Virus record (IMG/VR): IMGVR_UViG_3300020204_000184
Location: 1 to 35,032 of that record
Origin: a virus
Reading direction: 5' to 3' (one strand)
DNA length: 35,032 bases
A program made the translations under genes and the position numbers. This document shows positions 1 to 7,485 of the stretch, one piece after another; position 1 is the first letter of the stretch, and every line of letters begins with the position of its first letter. The notes beneath the pieces were generated by a model. The model saw only the letters and a program-made list of their open reading frames with translations. It was not told the DNA's origin and did not search any database.

Positions 1-3000
1 ACGAACTGCTGGTCTTTGTCAATATTATATCCATTTGAATATAGATACTGAATAAATATATCGCTAGAATCCTCTTTAATATCTTCCACCTTCACATATC
101 TTGCTATACGATTATCTCCAACTAACACAAAATACATCTTACCAGTTTCTATTTGTGTCTGTTCATTATGAAATAAACCTACAGACCCACTCTCATCTAC
201 CAACTCTATTCGTGACCATCCAGGACCTCTTTTAATACTTTTAACCATGCCAAACATGGGGAATGATCCTAAGTCATCAAAATCAACTATAGGCCTAGCC
301 TGTGATTTTATTTTTGGATTCATGCCCACATTGAACTGAGGTATATTTAAATACTCATAATAATTTTGTTCTTCTGTTCCAGATCTAGGATTATCATTAA
401 ATGTTGCTCCGCCTATTGCGTTCAATGCTGATATTGCTCTAGAATTAATTCCGCTGCCTTTCTTAGAGGCCTTCGCAATAAAGTCTGCGTAATCATTGTA
501 TGGTCTTTGATCAATAATTTTATTAGCAATATTATCTGATATAAACTTAACTTCAGCGAGTCCAAATCTAATTGAATTATCTTGCAATGAAAAATATATA
601 TTTGATTTATTTATATGAGGAAGCTTAATATCTAACCCAAGCCTTTTAGCTTCAATTAAATATTCTGTTCTGGCGTCTTTGTCGTTTTCGTTCTTGAGGA
701 CCGAGAATAAAAATTCAAGAGGAAAATGATGCTTAAGCCAAGCGGTATAATAAGAAAGCATAGAGTAAGCAACAGCATGAGACCTATTGAACGAATAGCC
801 TGCGTGGGCCTCGAAGGTTTTCCAGAGGTGTTCTGCTTGATCCCTGCTGATATGCTGCGTAGCGCCTTGAATAAACTTATCTTTGAATGGACCGAGTTCT
901 TTTGCATCTTGTTTCTTTCCAATTACTTTTCTAACCTTGTCTGCCTCAGACCAGGTCATCCCACCTAAATAAACACAAGCCTGCATGACTTGCTCTTGAT
1001 AAATAATAACCCCATATGTATTTTCTGTAAATGGCTTCATGATTGGATGAATGTACTTCACCGCTTCTTGACCATGCTTTCTTTTAATATATGAAAGACC
1101 AACTGTATCCATAGCTCCTGGTCTGACTAAAGCATTTGAAGCAGCAAGATCTTCAAATGTTGAGACCTGCATTTTGATTAGAAGGTTTGTGTATGGTGTT
1201 GCTTCAGCCTGAAAAACCCCCATAGTGTATCCATCGCTTAAGCTTTTATATATTGCTTGATCGTCTAGCGGTATACTTGACAAGTTAATTTCCTTACCGT
1301 GTCTTTCTTTTATGGATGACAAAGTGTCTGAAATAACCGAAAGAGTCTTAAGTCCGAGAGCATCTAATTTAATTAAACCTATATCAGCTACGGTATCCAT
1401 ATCATAAGCAACCACTGGAATTCTTCCCGACACCTTATCTTGTGCATCTTCACGAGATTCAATTGGCGCATAGTTTCTTATTTCATCTTTAGCAACAACT
1501 ACACCAGCAGCGTGAACGCCAACGCTTCTAATTTTTCCACGTAGTCTTTCTGCTAACCATGTGACCTCTGGATACTTCATTCTAAACTCTTGAGTATTTG
1601 GAGACTCTAAATAATCTTCAAATGTATCCACAGACTTAAGGGCACGGTTTACATCGGAAAGTGGAACCATGAATACACGTGCTGCATCCCTAACTACACC
1701 CTTATCTTTAAAATATGTATATGTAGAAATAGAAGCAACATGTTTGAATTTCTTCTTCAAGTAATTCTTAACCTCTTTGCGGCGTCGATCTTCAAAGTCG
1801 GTATCGATATCTGGAAAGTCATTTCTTTCTGGATTAATAAATCTGAAAAAGAGTAAATCATATTTGATTGGGTCAACATCGGTAATTCCTAATGAGTAGC
1901 AAACTAGAGATCCTGCTGCCGAACCACGCCCTGGACCTACCATAATGGAATTTGTTTTGGCCCAATTAATCATATCTGCAATAACTAAGAAGTATGAAGC
2001 AAACCTTTTGTCTTTAATAATTTTAAGCTCTTCTTCAAGACGTTCAATATAATTGATATCTTCGTCTAACCCTTTTGCCTTTAGCCCTTCATATGCTAAT
2101 TCTTTTAACTTCTCATCTGCATTTCTTTTGGGCACGGGCAATAAATCTAGATCTTTATAGAAATCATATTCCTCAACCTTGTCAGCAATTTCTAAAGTAT
2201 TTAAATATATATCTGTGCGCTGAATTCCTGCTTTACGAAAGTCCTCTGAAATCTCATCAAATGTTTGAATAAATAAATTATAATCCTGGAATGATATTCT
2301 TCTGTCTGGATACAAGTAATTAAATCTATCTAACATGTCCTTCATATTGCGAGACATCTCAAAGTCTGCTTCCTTATCCATCTTTGGATTTGTCGACAAT
2401 ATTAATAAAGCTTCTTCAAGGCACCTATCTTCTTCATGGGCAAAATGGCAATCTGAGGTGGCAACTAGTTTTATTTTCAGTTCGTCCGCCAATTTTATAA
2501 GTCCGTCATTAACCTCTTTGTTATTGTGGGACTGGACCTCAACATAAAAGTCCTCTCCAAATTCTTTTTTAAATGTTTTTAGAAGCATCTTAGCCTCATC
2601 CATGCTTCCCTTTTCAATACACTTCGCCATTATTCCATTCATGCATCCTGATAGTACAATAATGCCTTCTTTGTTTTCAAATAAAATTTCTCTGTCAATT
2701 CTTGGCTTATGATAAAAGCCCTCAGTCCAAGCAATTTCCTGAATCACATTTAAGTTGCTTAGCCCCTTTTTATTTTTTGCTAGCAGGGTTATATGGTTGT
2801 AGGCCTGTATGGACTTATCCGTTTTAGATGATCTATCAAACCTATCTGTTGGAGATATGTATGCCTCAACACCCAGAATAGGTTTTATTCCTTGTTCTTT
2901 ACATGCTATTTGAAATTCTCTATGTGATGCTAATGTTCCGTGATCTGTTATGGCAATTGAATTCTGACCAGCATCTTTTGCTGCCTTAACAAGATCGGCA

Positions 3001-3062
3001 GGAGAGTTAAGGCCATCCATTAATGAATAATAGGAATGTACATGTAAATGTACAAATGACAT
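1..3062 (-). CDS. dnaE: DNA polymerase III alpha subunit, DnaE type (C-terminus cut by window edge)
   Basis: Replicative DNA polymerase of the phage. I translated it directly: it opens MSFVHLHVHSYYSLMDG, a typical N-terminal PHP domain, with further PHP motifs ITDHG, GVEAY, SGC and SDCHFAH. The polymerase core has GPGRGSAAGS near residue 375 and the catalytic PDIDTDF motif with Asp418 and Asp420. A third Asp567 lies in KLDALGLKTL, matching the known DnaE triad. Residues about 930-990 look like the OB-fold (MFGMVKSIKRGPGWSRIEL). About 1020 residues are visible without a stop, close to full DnaE length, so only the tail is missing. The PHP domain is N-terminal and uninterrupted, so this is DnaE rather than PolC. 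The ATG is preceded by AAGGCGGAG. It is the last visible gene of the replication run, just after the ssDNA-binding protein. Confidence 0.95.
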   Translation of the reverse strand, partial: MSFVHLHVHSYYSLMDGLNSPADLVKAAKDAGQNSIAITDHGTLASHREFQIACKEQGIKPILGVEAYISPTDRFDRSSKTDKSIQAYNHITLLAKNKKGLSNLNVIQEIAWTEGFYHKPRIDREILFENKEGIIVLSGCMNGIMAKCIEKGSMDEAKMLLKTFKKEFGEDFYVEVQSHNNKEVNDGLIKLADELKIKLVATSDCHFAHEEDRCLEEALLILSTNPKMDKEADFEMSRNMKDMLDRFNYLYPDRRISFQDYNLFIQTFDEISEDFRKAGIQRTDIYLNTLEIADKVEEYDFYKDLDLLPVPKRNADEKLKELAYEGLKAKGLDEDINYIERLEEELKIIKDKRFASYFLVIADMINWAKTNSIMVGPGRGSAAGSLVCYSLGITDVDPIKYDLLFFRFINPERNDFPDIDTDFEDRRRKEVKNYLKKKFKHVASISTYTYFKDKGVVRDAARVFMVPLSDVNRALKSVDTFEDYLESPNTQEFRMKYPEVTWLAERLRGKIRSVGVHAAGVVVAKDEIRNYAPIESREDAQDKVSGRIPVVAYDMDTVADIGLIKLDALGLKTLSVISDTLSSIKERHGKEINLSSIPLDDQAIYKSLSDGYTMGVFQAEATPYTNLLIKMQVSTFEDLAASNALVRPGAMDTVGLSYIKRKHGQEAVKYIHPIMKPFTENTYGVIIYQEQVMQACVYLGGMTWSEADKVRKVIGKKQDAKELGPFKDKFIQGATQHISRDQAEHLWKTFEAHAGYSFNRSHAVAYSMLSYYTAWLKHHFPLEFLFSVLKNENDKDARTEYLIEAKRLGLDIKLPHINKSNIYFSLQDNSIRFGLAEVKFISDNIANKIIDQRPYNDYADFIAKASKKGSGINSRAISALNAIGGATFNDNPRSGTEEQNYYEYLNIPQFNVGMNPKIKSQARPIVDFDDLGSFPMFGMVKSIKRGPGWSRIELVDESGSVGLFHNEQTQIETGKMYFVLVGDNRIARYVKVEDIKEDSSDIFIQYLYSNGYNIDKDQQF

Positions 3063-3067
3063 TAACT

Positions 3068-3079
3068 CTCCGCCTTTCT
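3068..3079 (-). promoter_or_regulatory. ribosome binding site AGAAAGGCGGAG for dnaE
   Basis: The 12-mer AGAAAGGCGGAG lies 5 bases before the dnaE ATG and fixes that start. The identical 12-mer precedes the GTG start at 6762, and a shorter form (AAGGCGGA) precedes the ATG at 6869. It differs from the canonical AAGGAGG by one base. Confidence 0.55.
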
Positions 3080-3082
3080 AAA

Positions 3083-3751
3083 TTACCAGCTTACATCTTG
3101 GGATGTAGACTCTGGTTCCTCGGTTCCGCCCTTACCCGTATAAAAAGCTTCTTGCTCTGCGTAAGGGACACTTCTTACTGCTGTTTTTTCTAAATCAAAC
3201 AATTCCAATCCAGAAGCATCAAACGGTGTTTCGTCTTTTGCCAAGGGGAATATAGTGTAGCTTGTATCTGTTTTTGAGCCAGTTCTTTTTATCCTCCACA
3301 TCAAGTTAGATATAGAACCCATTTCTCCAGCATACTCTATCAATGTTGGAGTAATTGTTTTGCCACTAGTTCCCTGCGAAAGAATTGCAACGTATGGCTG
3401 ATTCTTTCCATCATCCACCAATACGTTTACATATAAACGTGCACGTGCTTTCCATCCAGCTTTTGGATCTTTTCTGTGTTGTTCTTGTGCCCAATCACGG
3501 CCTTCAGTTTCCATTGTATCTAAAGCTTTTCGGCGATAATCATTTGGATTTGTGTGTTCTAATGCGATAAATCCGCATCCTAACTTATCATTATAATGTG
3601 GAGAATCTGGATCAAGCTCTTGCAAGAATCTAATCTTTACGCTGTCTCCGTCATCTAACTTAAGCCATCTTCCTTTTTGTCCATCTGATTCGGTATATGT
3701 AGGTTTGTCTAAAACCTTCCCCATACCTGATAATCCTTTTACTAATCCCAT
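3083..3751 (-). CDS. ssb: single-stranded DNA-binding protein
   Basis: A 222-residue protein, probably the phage ssDNA-binding protein that coats template during replication. Visible traits: a short N-terminal glycine-rich segment (MGLVKGLSGMGKVLDK), the segment GRWLKLDDGDSVKIRFLQEL near residue 27 that is common in phage gp32/SSB-like proteins, a central region rich in strands and aromatics (ARLYVNVLVDDG, NLMWRIKRTG), and a short acidic tail (EEPESTSQDVSW) of the kind SSBs use to recruit partners. It sits between primase and polymerase, as expected for a replisome component. The start is firm: AAGGAG precedes the ATG by 5 bases. The family assignment rests on sequence character and context, not on a catalytic motif. 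Confidence 0.7.
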   Translation of the reverse strand: MGLVKGLSGMGKVLDKPTYTESDGQKGRWLKLDDGDSVKIRFLQELDPDSPHYNDKLGCGFIALEHTNPNDYRRKALDTMETEGRDWAQEQHRKDPKAGWKARARLYVNVLVDDGKNQPYVAILSQGTSGKTITPTLIEYAGEMGSISNLMWRIKRTGSKTDTSYTIFPLAKDETPFDASGLELFDLEKTAVRSVPYAEQEAFYTGKGGTEEPESTSQDVSW

Positions 3752-3771
3752 TTTATCTCCTTAATGTATTT

Positions 3772-3788
3772 GACAGTATATATCTGTC
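3772..3788. repeat. small inverted repeat between primase and SSB genes
   Basis: GACAG-TATATAT-CTGTC, with five-base arms, fills the 47-base gap between the two genes. On the plus strand it is followed by TGTATTTTTTTT, which looks like a weak terminator for transcripts entering from the dnaE side. On the minus strand it sits just before the SSB ribosome binding site and could be an mRNA hairpin or a protein site. Confidence 0.3.
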
Positions 3789-3798
3789 TGTATTTTTT

Positions 3799-4797
3799 TT
3801 ATGGGTTCCAAGTTCGGTATTCGAAATCAGAAACTGCATTATCAATACAAGCCCTTATGTCTTGGTCTGACATGTCTCCTGCATCTTTTGCACCTTCAGG
3901 GTATATCTTACCATATGAATAAGAAGCCCACAAGACGTTTTTATTCTTTAATTTTGAAGCAATTGATATACCCAATTCTCTCCCCGCTATATCTGAGTCT
4001 GTCATCAATATAATTGTATTAAAATATCTATTAAGTAATTTAATATTATCATGGGATATATGCCCTCCAAGCGTAGCAACCACATTTGGAAATCCTGCTT
4101 GATGTATTCTAATTGCATCAAATGTGGACTCAACAATAATAATTTTATCCCCAATGCGTTTAGCCCTATGAATATTAAACATAGTTTTGCTACGTGGAAG
4201 GTTATTGCTATTCTTAAACCTTTTTTCTGATATAGACCTTCCTACTAAACCAACTGGAGTTCCGTCTGGACTATGTACTGGCACAACAACCATTCCTAAA
4301 TTAGAAGAATATCCTAATTTAAAGTAATGCATTGAGTCAATATTAATTCCTCTATGCTCAAAGTATTCCTGTGCATGTTTGTTTTTGCCAAGATTATTGT
4401 ATAAATCATCCAGCGTTTGCTGGGAAAATTCTACAAAGTCTGGCTTGTCTTCAAACATTGACTTTAATTCTTCATCAAAGTTTTCTATAGACTCAGACTG
4501 TTTTGATTCAATATATCTTAATGCTTGATATTCATTTTTGTTAAGTACTTCTTTTACAAGATCCATTATGGTTCCAGTTTTCCCGCATGACGGATTAAAA
4601 CAAATATACGCACCCTTAGTTCTACTTATACTAAAACTTGGTGTATGTCTATTGGAATGAAATGGGCAATATGTTAAATAATCGTTAGCAGTTTCACCCG
4701 CAATATCTATGCCTAAACTCTTTATTACAGACTTTATGTGAGCTGGCGTGTATTCCGTTTGACTGGTTTGTTTTGGGCTATACCCTCTAATTGCCAT
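3799..4797 (-). CDS. dnaG: DNA primase, DnaG-like (CHC2 zinc finger and TOPRIM)
   Basis: Synthesises RNA primers for lagging-strand replication. The N-terminus has a CHC2-type zinc finger: CPFH, then about 18 residues, then CFNPSCGKTG, giving C-x2-H and C-x4-C ligands. The C-terminal half has a TOPRIM domain with the acidic motif IIIVESTFDAIRI and the metal-binding ILMTDSDIAG. The protein is about 332 residues, shorter than bacterial DnaG, and has no obvious helicase-binding C-terminal domain. I chose the start MAIRGYSPKQ; an in-frame ATG at 4848 would add 17 residues (MEVPDDHSWN...). Those would lie wholly within the conserved-looking end of the 96-residue upstream gene. Even with my start the two genes overlap by 64 bases. 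Confidence 0.92.
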   Translation of the reverse strand: MAIRGYSPKQTSQTEYTPAHIKSVIKSLGIDIAGETANDYLTYCPFHSNRHTPSFSISRTKGAYICFNPSCGKTGTIMDLVKEVLNKNEYQALRYIESKQSESIENFDEELKSMFEDKPDFVEFSQQTLDDLYNNLGKNKHAQEYFEHRGINIDSMHYFKLGYSSNLGMVVVPVHSPDGTPVGLVGRSISEKRFKNSNNLPRSKTMFNIHRAKRIGDKIIIVESTFDAIRIHQAGFPNVVATLGGHISHDNIKLLNRYFNTIILMTDSDIAGRELGISIASKLKNKNVLWASYSYGKIYPEGAKDAGDMSDQDIRACIDNAVSDFEYRTWNP

Positions 4798-5024
4798 GCC
4801 TTCTTCTTTCCCACATAAATTCCATGAATGGTCATCAGGAACTTCCATGTCTCGCCTGTGAATTCTACCGAAAAAGCTGGGTCTATGTCAAGTACTCTGA
4901 CATATCCAGAATCACGCATTTGACTCGTTAATAAATTTTCATATTGATTTCTAATTCTAATAATATCAGAATCATCAATGAACTCTACTTCAATTTGAAA
5001 TCGTTTTATTTTTTTGTGAGTCAT
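4734..5024 (-). CDS. small conserved-looking protein between helicase and primase
   Basis: A 96-residue protein of unknown function. It starts MTHKKIKRFQIEVEFIDD and has a strand-rich body ending FLMTIHGIYVGKKKAWQLEG, which looks like a compact beta-sheet domain. It overlaps the helicase gene by 35 bases and the primase gene by at least 64 bases, so it is translationally coupled to both. That position suggests an accessory role in the helicase-primase complex, but no motif proves this. There are no cysteines for metal binding and no membrane segment. Confidence 0.7.
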   Translation of the reverse strand: MTHKKIKRFQIEVEFIDDSDIIRIRNQYENLLTSQMRDSGYVRVLDIDPAFSVEFTGETWKFLMTIHGIYVGKKKAWQLEGIAQNKPVKRNTRQLT

Positions 5025-6255
5025 TATTTAATTCTGGTAAGTTTTCGTAGATAGGCTTAATAATTCCACGATTAATATCCCAATCAAGGAAGAATCTAAA
5101 ATCTTGTCCGTGACGATTCTTTCTAGATACCACCTCAATCATATCTGTATTGGCATGCTTATGAATAGCAACTGCCATGTCAGCATCATACTCAATAGCC
5201 TTAGACCATGCCACTTGGCTCATCATAGGCGGTTCATCCTGATCGGATATATCGTCTGCGGTAGCAGCAGTAATATCTATAACTGGAATATTATTTGATA
5301 CGGCAAGCAGCTTAAAGTCTCTTGATATATTTCTATTTCTTTCAACCTCAGAATTGCTGCGCTTATTATCATTAAACAGCTGATGATAATCTAATATAAC
5401 TAAATCTGGTTTGTGTTGATCAATCTTGCCTTGAATAGTTGAAGGCGTGACCTCTGCTGCCCCTTCATTAGAAACGAGCACAAAGCTGTTCTTTCCCTCT
5501 GTGGTTTTTGTTGCCCATGACCTAAAGTCATCTAAGTTAATATCCCCTTTTGATAAATCGCTAGCACGGAACAGACCTGAACCGAGCATCGTGTAAATTC
5601 TATCTCTCATATTCTCTGGGGCCATTTCCAGAGACACTATCATTGGCTTAAAGCCTTGCTCCCAGGCCTTGCAGGCTAGGTATGAGGTAAACCATGTCTT
5701 TCCTCTTCCTGGCCAGCCTATGGCCACTATAAGGTGTCCTGGAGCCATTCCTGTAGGGTATGCCTTGTCAATTGCTTCAAACCCAGTTAATATTCCTGGA
5801 CTTCCGCCCATGACCGTGGACCTATCTTTTACAGACTGATAATGCCTTTCGGCTGATTCAATATCAATAACATCTATATCTCGTACATTATTTGTATACC
5901 TACTAAGTGTGGCCAATTGGCCTTGCATTACCGCAAGCACTCTAGATGGGGCGTCTTCTTTTAATGAAGAGCCTGCCTGCAACATAATAGTTTTTAATCT
6001 AGAAGAAACAAATTCACTCTTTAGCTTATCTAAATAATAACCTGTTTCAGCTTTAGTTTGTACTGGCTCAAAGTCTTTAAACTTATCCTGTAATATTCCA
6101 ACTTCTGGAACAGCCCTAAATTTATAATAATAATTTTTTAAACCCTCCCAAATATCTTTATGTGAGGTAAATAGCTCATCGGCATTGTTGGCAAGAAGTG
6201 TGCTTATATCTTTATTCTTACATACGGCAGAAATTAATTCAGCTTCAGTGTTCAC
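4990..6255 (-). CDS. dnaB: DnaB-like replicative DNA helicase
   Basis: A 421-residue RecA-fold helicase that unwinds the fork and should work with the adjacent primase. Residues 1-95 form a short helical N-terminal domain (INTEAEL-type opening and FRAVPEVGIL), as in DnaB. The ATPase core has Walker A at 180-187 (GWPGRGKT), the following SLEM motif with Glu210, and Walker B LVILDY at 285-290 with Asp289. A later SRKNRHG segment resembles the DnaB motif-4 region. The start codon is GTG at 6253-6255 within the overlap GTGA with the upstream gene, and GGAAGAAG lies directly before it. The C-terminus overlaps the 96-residue gene. Confidence 0.93.
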   Translation of the reverse strand: MNTEAELISAVCKNKDISTLLANNADELFTSHKDIWEGLKNYYYKFRAVPEVGILQDKFKDFEPVQTKAETGYYLDKLKSEFVSSRLKTIMLQAGSSLKEDAPSRVLAVMQGQLATLSRYTNNVRDIDVIDIESAERHYQSVKDRSTVMGGSPGILTGFEAIDKAYPTGMAPGHLIVAIGWPGRGKTWFTSYLACKAWEQGFKPMIVSLEMAPENMRDRIYTMLGSGLFRASDLSKGDINLDDFRSWATKTTEGKNSFVLVSNEGAAEVTPSTIQGKIDQHKPDLVILDYHQLFNDNKRSNSEVERNRNISRDFKLLAVSNNIPVIDITAATADDISDQDEPPMMSQVAWSKAIEYDADMAVAIHKHANTDMIEVVSRKNRHGQDFRFFLDWDINRGIIKPIYENLPELNNDSQKNKTISN

Positions 6256-6566
6256 TCTTCTTCCACCAGCCTTTTTGTCTGCTCAAGTAGTCGTGCCCTA
6301 TTGGCAACGTCTTTATTTATTTGTATCATCATATCTTCTAACCTATCAAAATTATTATAAAAAAAATTTAATGGGTGCCCATTCTTTCCAGTACGAAAAT
6401 AATAATTAAGCACATCCTTAGCTTGATCAAATCCTATACTGTCAAGGACATCTTGCATAGCCCACTTTTCCTTATACTTATTTATCCTAGGCTTCTTTCC
6501 ATACTTCTGTTCATAGAGTGCCATGTAAATTGTAAGCAGTATGTATGGCTCCCTATTTGCTGCCAT
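6252..6566 (-). CDS. small helical protein directly upstream of helicase
   Basis: A 104-residue charged, mainly helical protein (MAANREPYILLTIYMALYEQKYGKKPRINKYKEKW). Residues 36-65 contain a DVLDSIGFDQAKDVLNYYF segment typical of small helical bundles, and the C-terminus is a basic/acidic helix ending KRLVEEE. It shares four bases with the helicase start and 14 bases with the upstream gene. A helicase-loading or replication-accessory role is a reasonable guess from position only; no AAA+ motif is present, so it is not a DnaC/DnaI-type ATPase. Confidence 0.72.
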   Translation of the reverse strand: MAANREPYILLTIYMALYEQKYGKKPRINKYKEKWAMQDVLDSIGFDQAKDVLNYYFRTGKNGHPLNFFYNNFDRLEDMMIQINKDVANRARLLEQTKRLVEEE

Positions 6567-6762
6567 TCAGCTCTTCTTCAACTTCCTGAGTTTTTGAAAT
6601 AAGTTTGGATTCAACAAATTTATATACTCTATCTGTTGCGGCATCAACTGTTTCGTTTTCTCTTACAAAATCATCTACGCCAATTCCAATTTTAATGCTC
6701 TCATAATTTCCTAGGTTTCTTGTAAAAGAAAGATCTACTCTAACCTGAGTTCTATCAGTCAC
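6553..6762 (-). CDS. small hypothetical protein
   Basis: A 69-residue protein of unknown function: VTDRTQVRVDLSFTRNLGNYESIKIGIGVDDF, then a predicted helix DAATDRVYKFVESKLISKTQEVEEEL. The fold looks like a few strands and one amphipathic C-terminal helix. It starts with GTG at 6760-6762, in the stop-start overlap TAGTG with the zinc-finger gene. It is preceded by AGAAAGGCGGAG, the same ribosome binding site as dnaE. Confidence 0.7.
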   Translation of the reverse strand: MTDRTQVRVDLSFTRNLGNYESIKIGIGVDDFVRENETVDAATDRVYKFVESKLISKTQEVEEELNGSK

Positions 6763-6869
6763 TAGTGCTCCGCCTTTCTGTGTCTACTCAATGTGTCGTG
6801 GCCGAATATACCCCAACGCAATTCTATTTCTTTTTTACATATCTCACAAATTACTACTCTGCTTGACAT
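6762..6869 (-). CDS. 35-residue zinc-finger-like protein
   Basis: A very short gene I read directly. It starts MSSRVVICEICKKEIELRWG and ends SRHRKAEH. A C-x2-C pair near the N-terminus (CEIC) and a H-x5-H-x4-H cluster near the C-terminus give a C2H2-like metal site, suggesting nucleic-acid or protein binding. Support for reality: both ends form the compact overlaps seen elsewhere here (TAATG with the helix-turn-helix gene upstream, TAGTG with the next gene), and AAGGCGGA precedes the ATG. It would be missed by gene finders with a length cut-off. Confidence 0.75.
   Translation of the reverse strand: MSSRVVICEICKKEIELRWGIFGHDTLSRHRKAEH
6768..6779 (-). promoter_or_regulatory. ribosome binding site AGAAAGGCGGAG for the GTG start at 6762
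   Basis: The same 12-mer as before dnaE, placed 5 bases ahead of the GTG. It lies inside the 3' end of the 35-residue gene, where it encodes part of RHRKAEH. Confidence 0.5.
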
Positions 6870-7351
6870 TAATCCGCCTTCCATACTGGTACGAAGTTAC
6901 CTTCGGTGGTCTTAGTATACAATATAGTGTTGTGTTTGAGAAGTGCCCTTAATTCTGTTTTAGACGGCATATTTTTAGAATAACCTGATTCTAAAATAAA
7001 TTGATGTATGTCCATTATGTCTGATTCACTATACATAAATTTATACCAATCGCTTTCAGGGTTTCCAATTGGATATACTTTTTGCGGGTATTTTATTTTA
7101 CCTTCCAAAATATAATCTTCAATTGTAATCTTATGTTTATTTAAAACTTGTGCTACCTGTTTAGTTGAATATGCATTTTCCTTATTCTTAATTACTTGAG
7201 AATAAGAATACAATACACGCTTTTTATCTGGATAGCACCAAGCAATCAATTCATCTTTTGCCCTTGAATAATTTAATACCTTGTGTATTTTATTATTTAA
7301 GAAGAAATAGCTAAATCTTTTAGTTTGTCTTTTTCCGCTTGCTCTAACCAT
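6869..7351 (-). CDS. helix-turn-helix DNA-binding protein
   Basis: A 160-residue protein with a MerR/excisionase-like helix-turn-helix at residues 60-86 (AYSTKQVAQVLNKHKITIED and the following YILEGKI), where a recognition helix is followed by a short beta wing (YPQKVYPIG). The N-terminal 40 residues are basic and aromatic; the C-terminus (TELRALLKHNTILYTKTTEGNFVPVWKAD) has a second small unit. It probably binds DNA as a regulator or replication accessory; the target is unknown. The start overlaps the zinc-ribbon gene by 55 bases, so a later start cannot be excluded, although AGGACG precedes the chosen ATG. Confidence 0.75.
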   Translation of the reverse strand: MVRASGKRQTKRFSYFFLNNKIHKVLNYSRAKDELIAWCYPDKKRVLYSYSQVIKNKENAYSTKQVAQVLNKHKITIEDYILEGKIKYPQKVYPIGNPESDWYKFMYSESDIMDIHQFILESGYSKNMPSKTELRALLKHNTILYTKTTEGNFVPVWKAD

Positions 7352-7485
7352 CGTCCTAGTGGGCTCGTATCCTTATTAACCATCCATCGTTTTCCACACA
7401 TCATGCAAAACAATTCAATATGTAGTTTTTGTGAAAACACTCTATCTACAAAAACTCTACCTTTACATTTTCCACATTTCATCAT
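7297..7485 (-). CDS. zinc-ribbon protein
   Basis: A 62-residue protein with two C-x2-C knuckles: CGKC at residues 4-7 and CMMC at 27-30, separated by a strand-like segment. This is the pattern of a zinc ribbon. The C-terminus is a charged helix (RWLEQAEKDKLKDLA). It starts within the ATGA stop-start overlap of the metallophosphoesterase gene. Zinc ribbons of this type bind nucleic acids or replication/transcription proteins; the partner here is unknown. The first two codons are both ATG, so the start may be one residue later. Confidence 0.75.
   Translation of the reverse strand: MMKCGKCKGRVFVDRVFSQKLHIELFCMMCGKRWMVNKDTSPLGRWLEQAEKDKLKDLAISS

Noticed and set aside
656-922. 88-codon open frame on the minus strand and the plus-strand frames at 726 and 2335
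   Set aside because: All lie inside the polymerase gene, in other frames, where the DnaE reading is clear.
3770-3800. TTGACAG on the plus strand as a promoter -35
   Set aside because: No -10 box at the right distance, and nothing downstream on the plus strand is coding. The bases fit better as one arm of the small hairpin.
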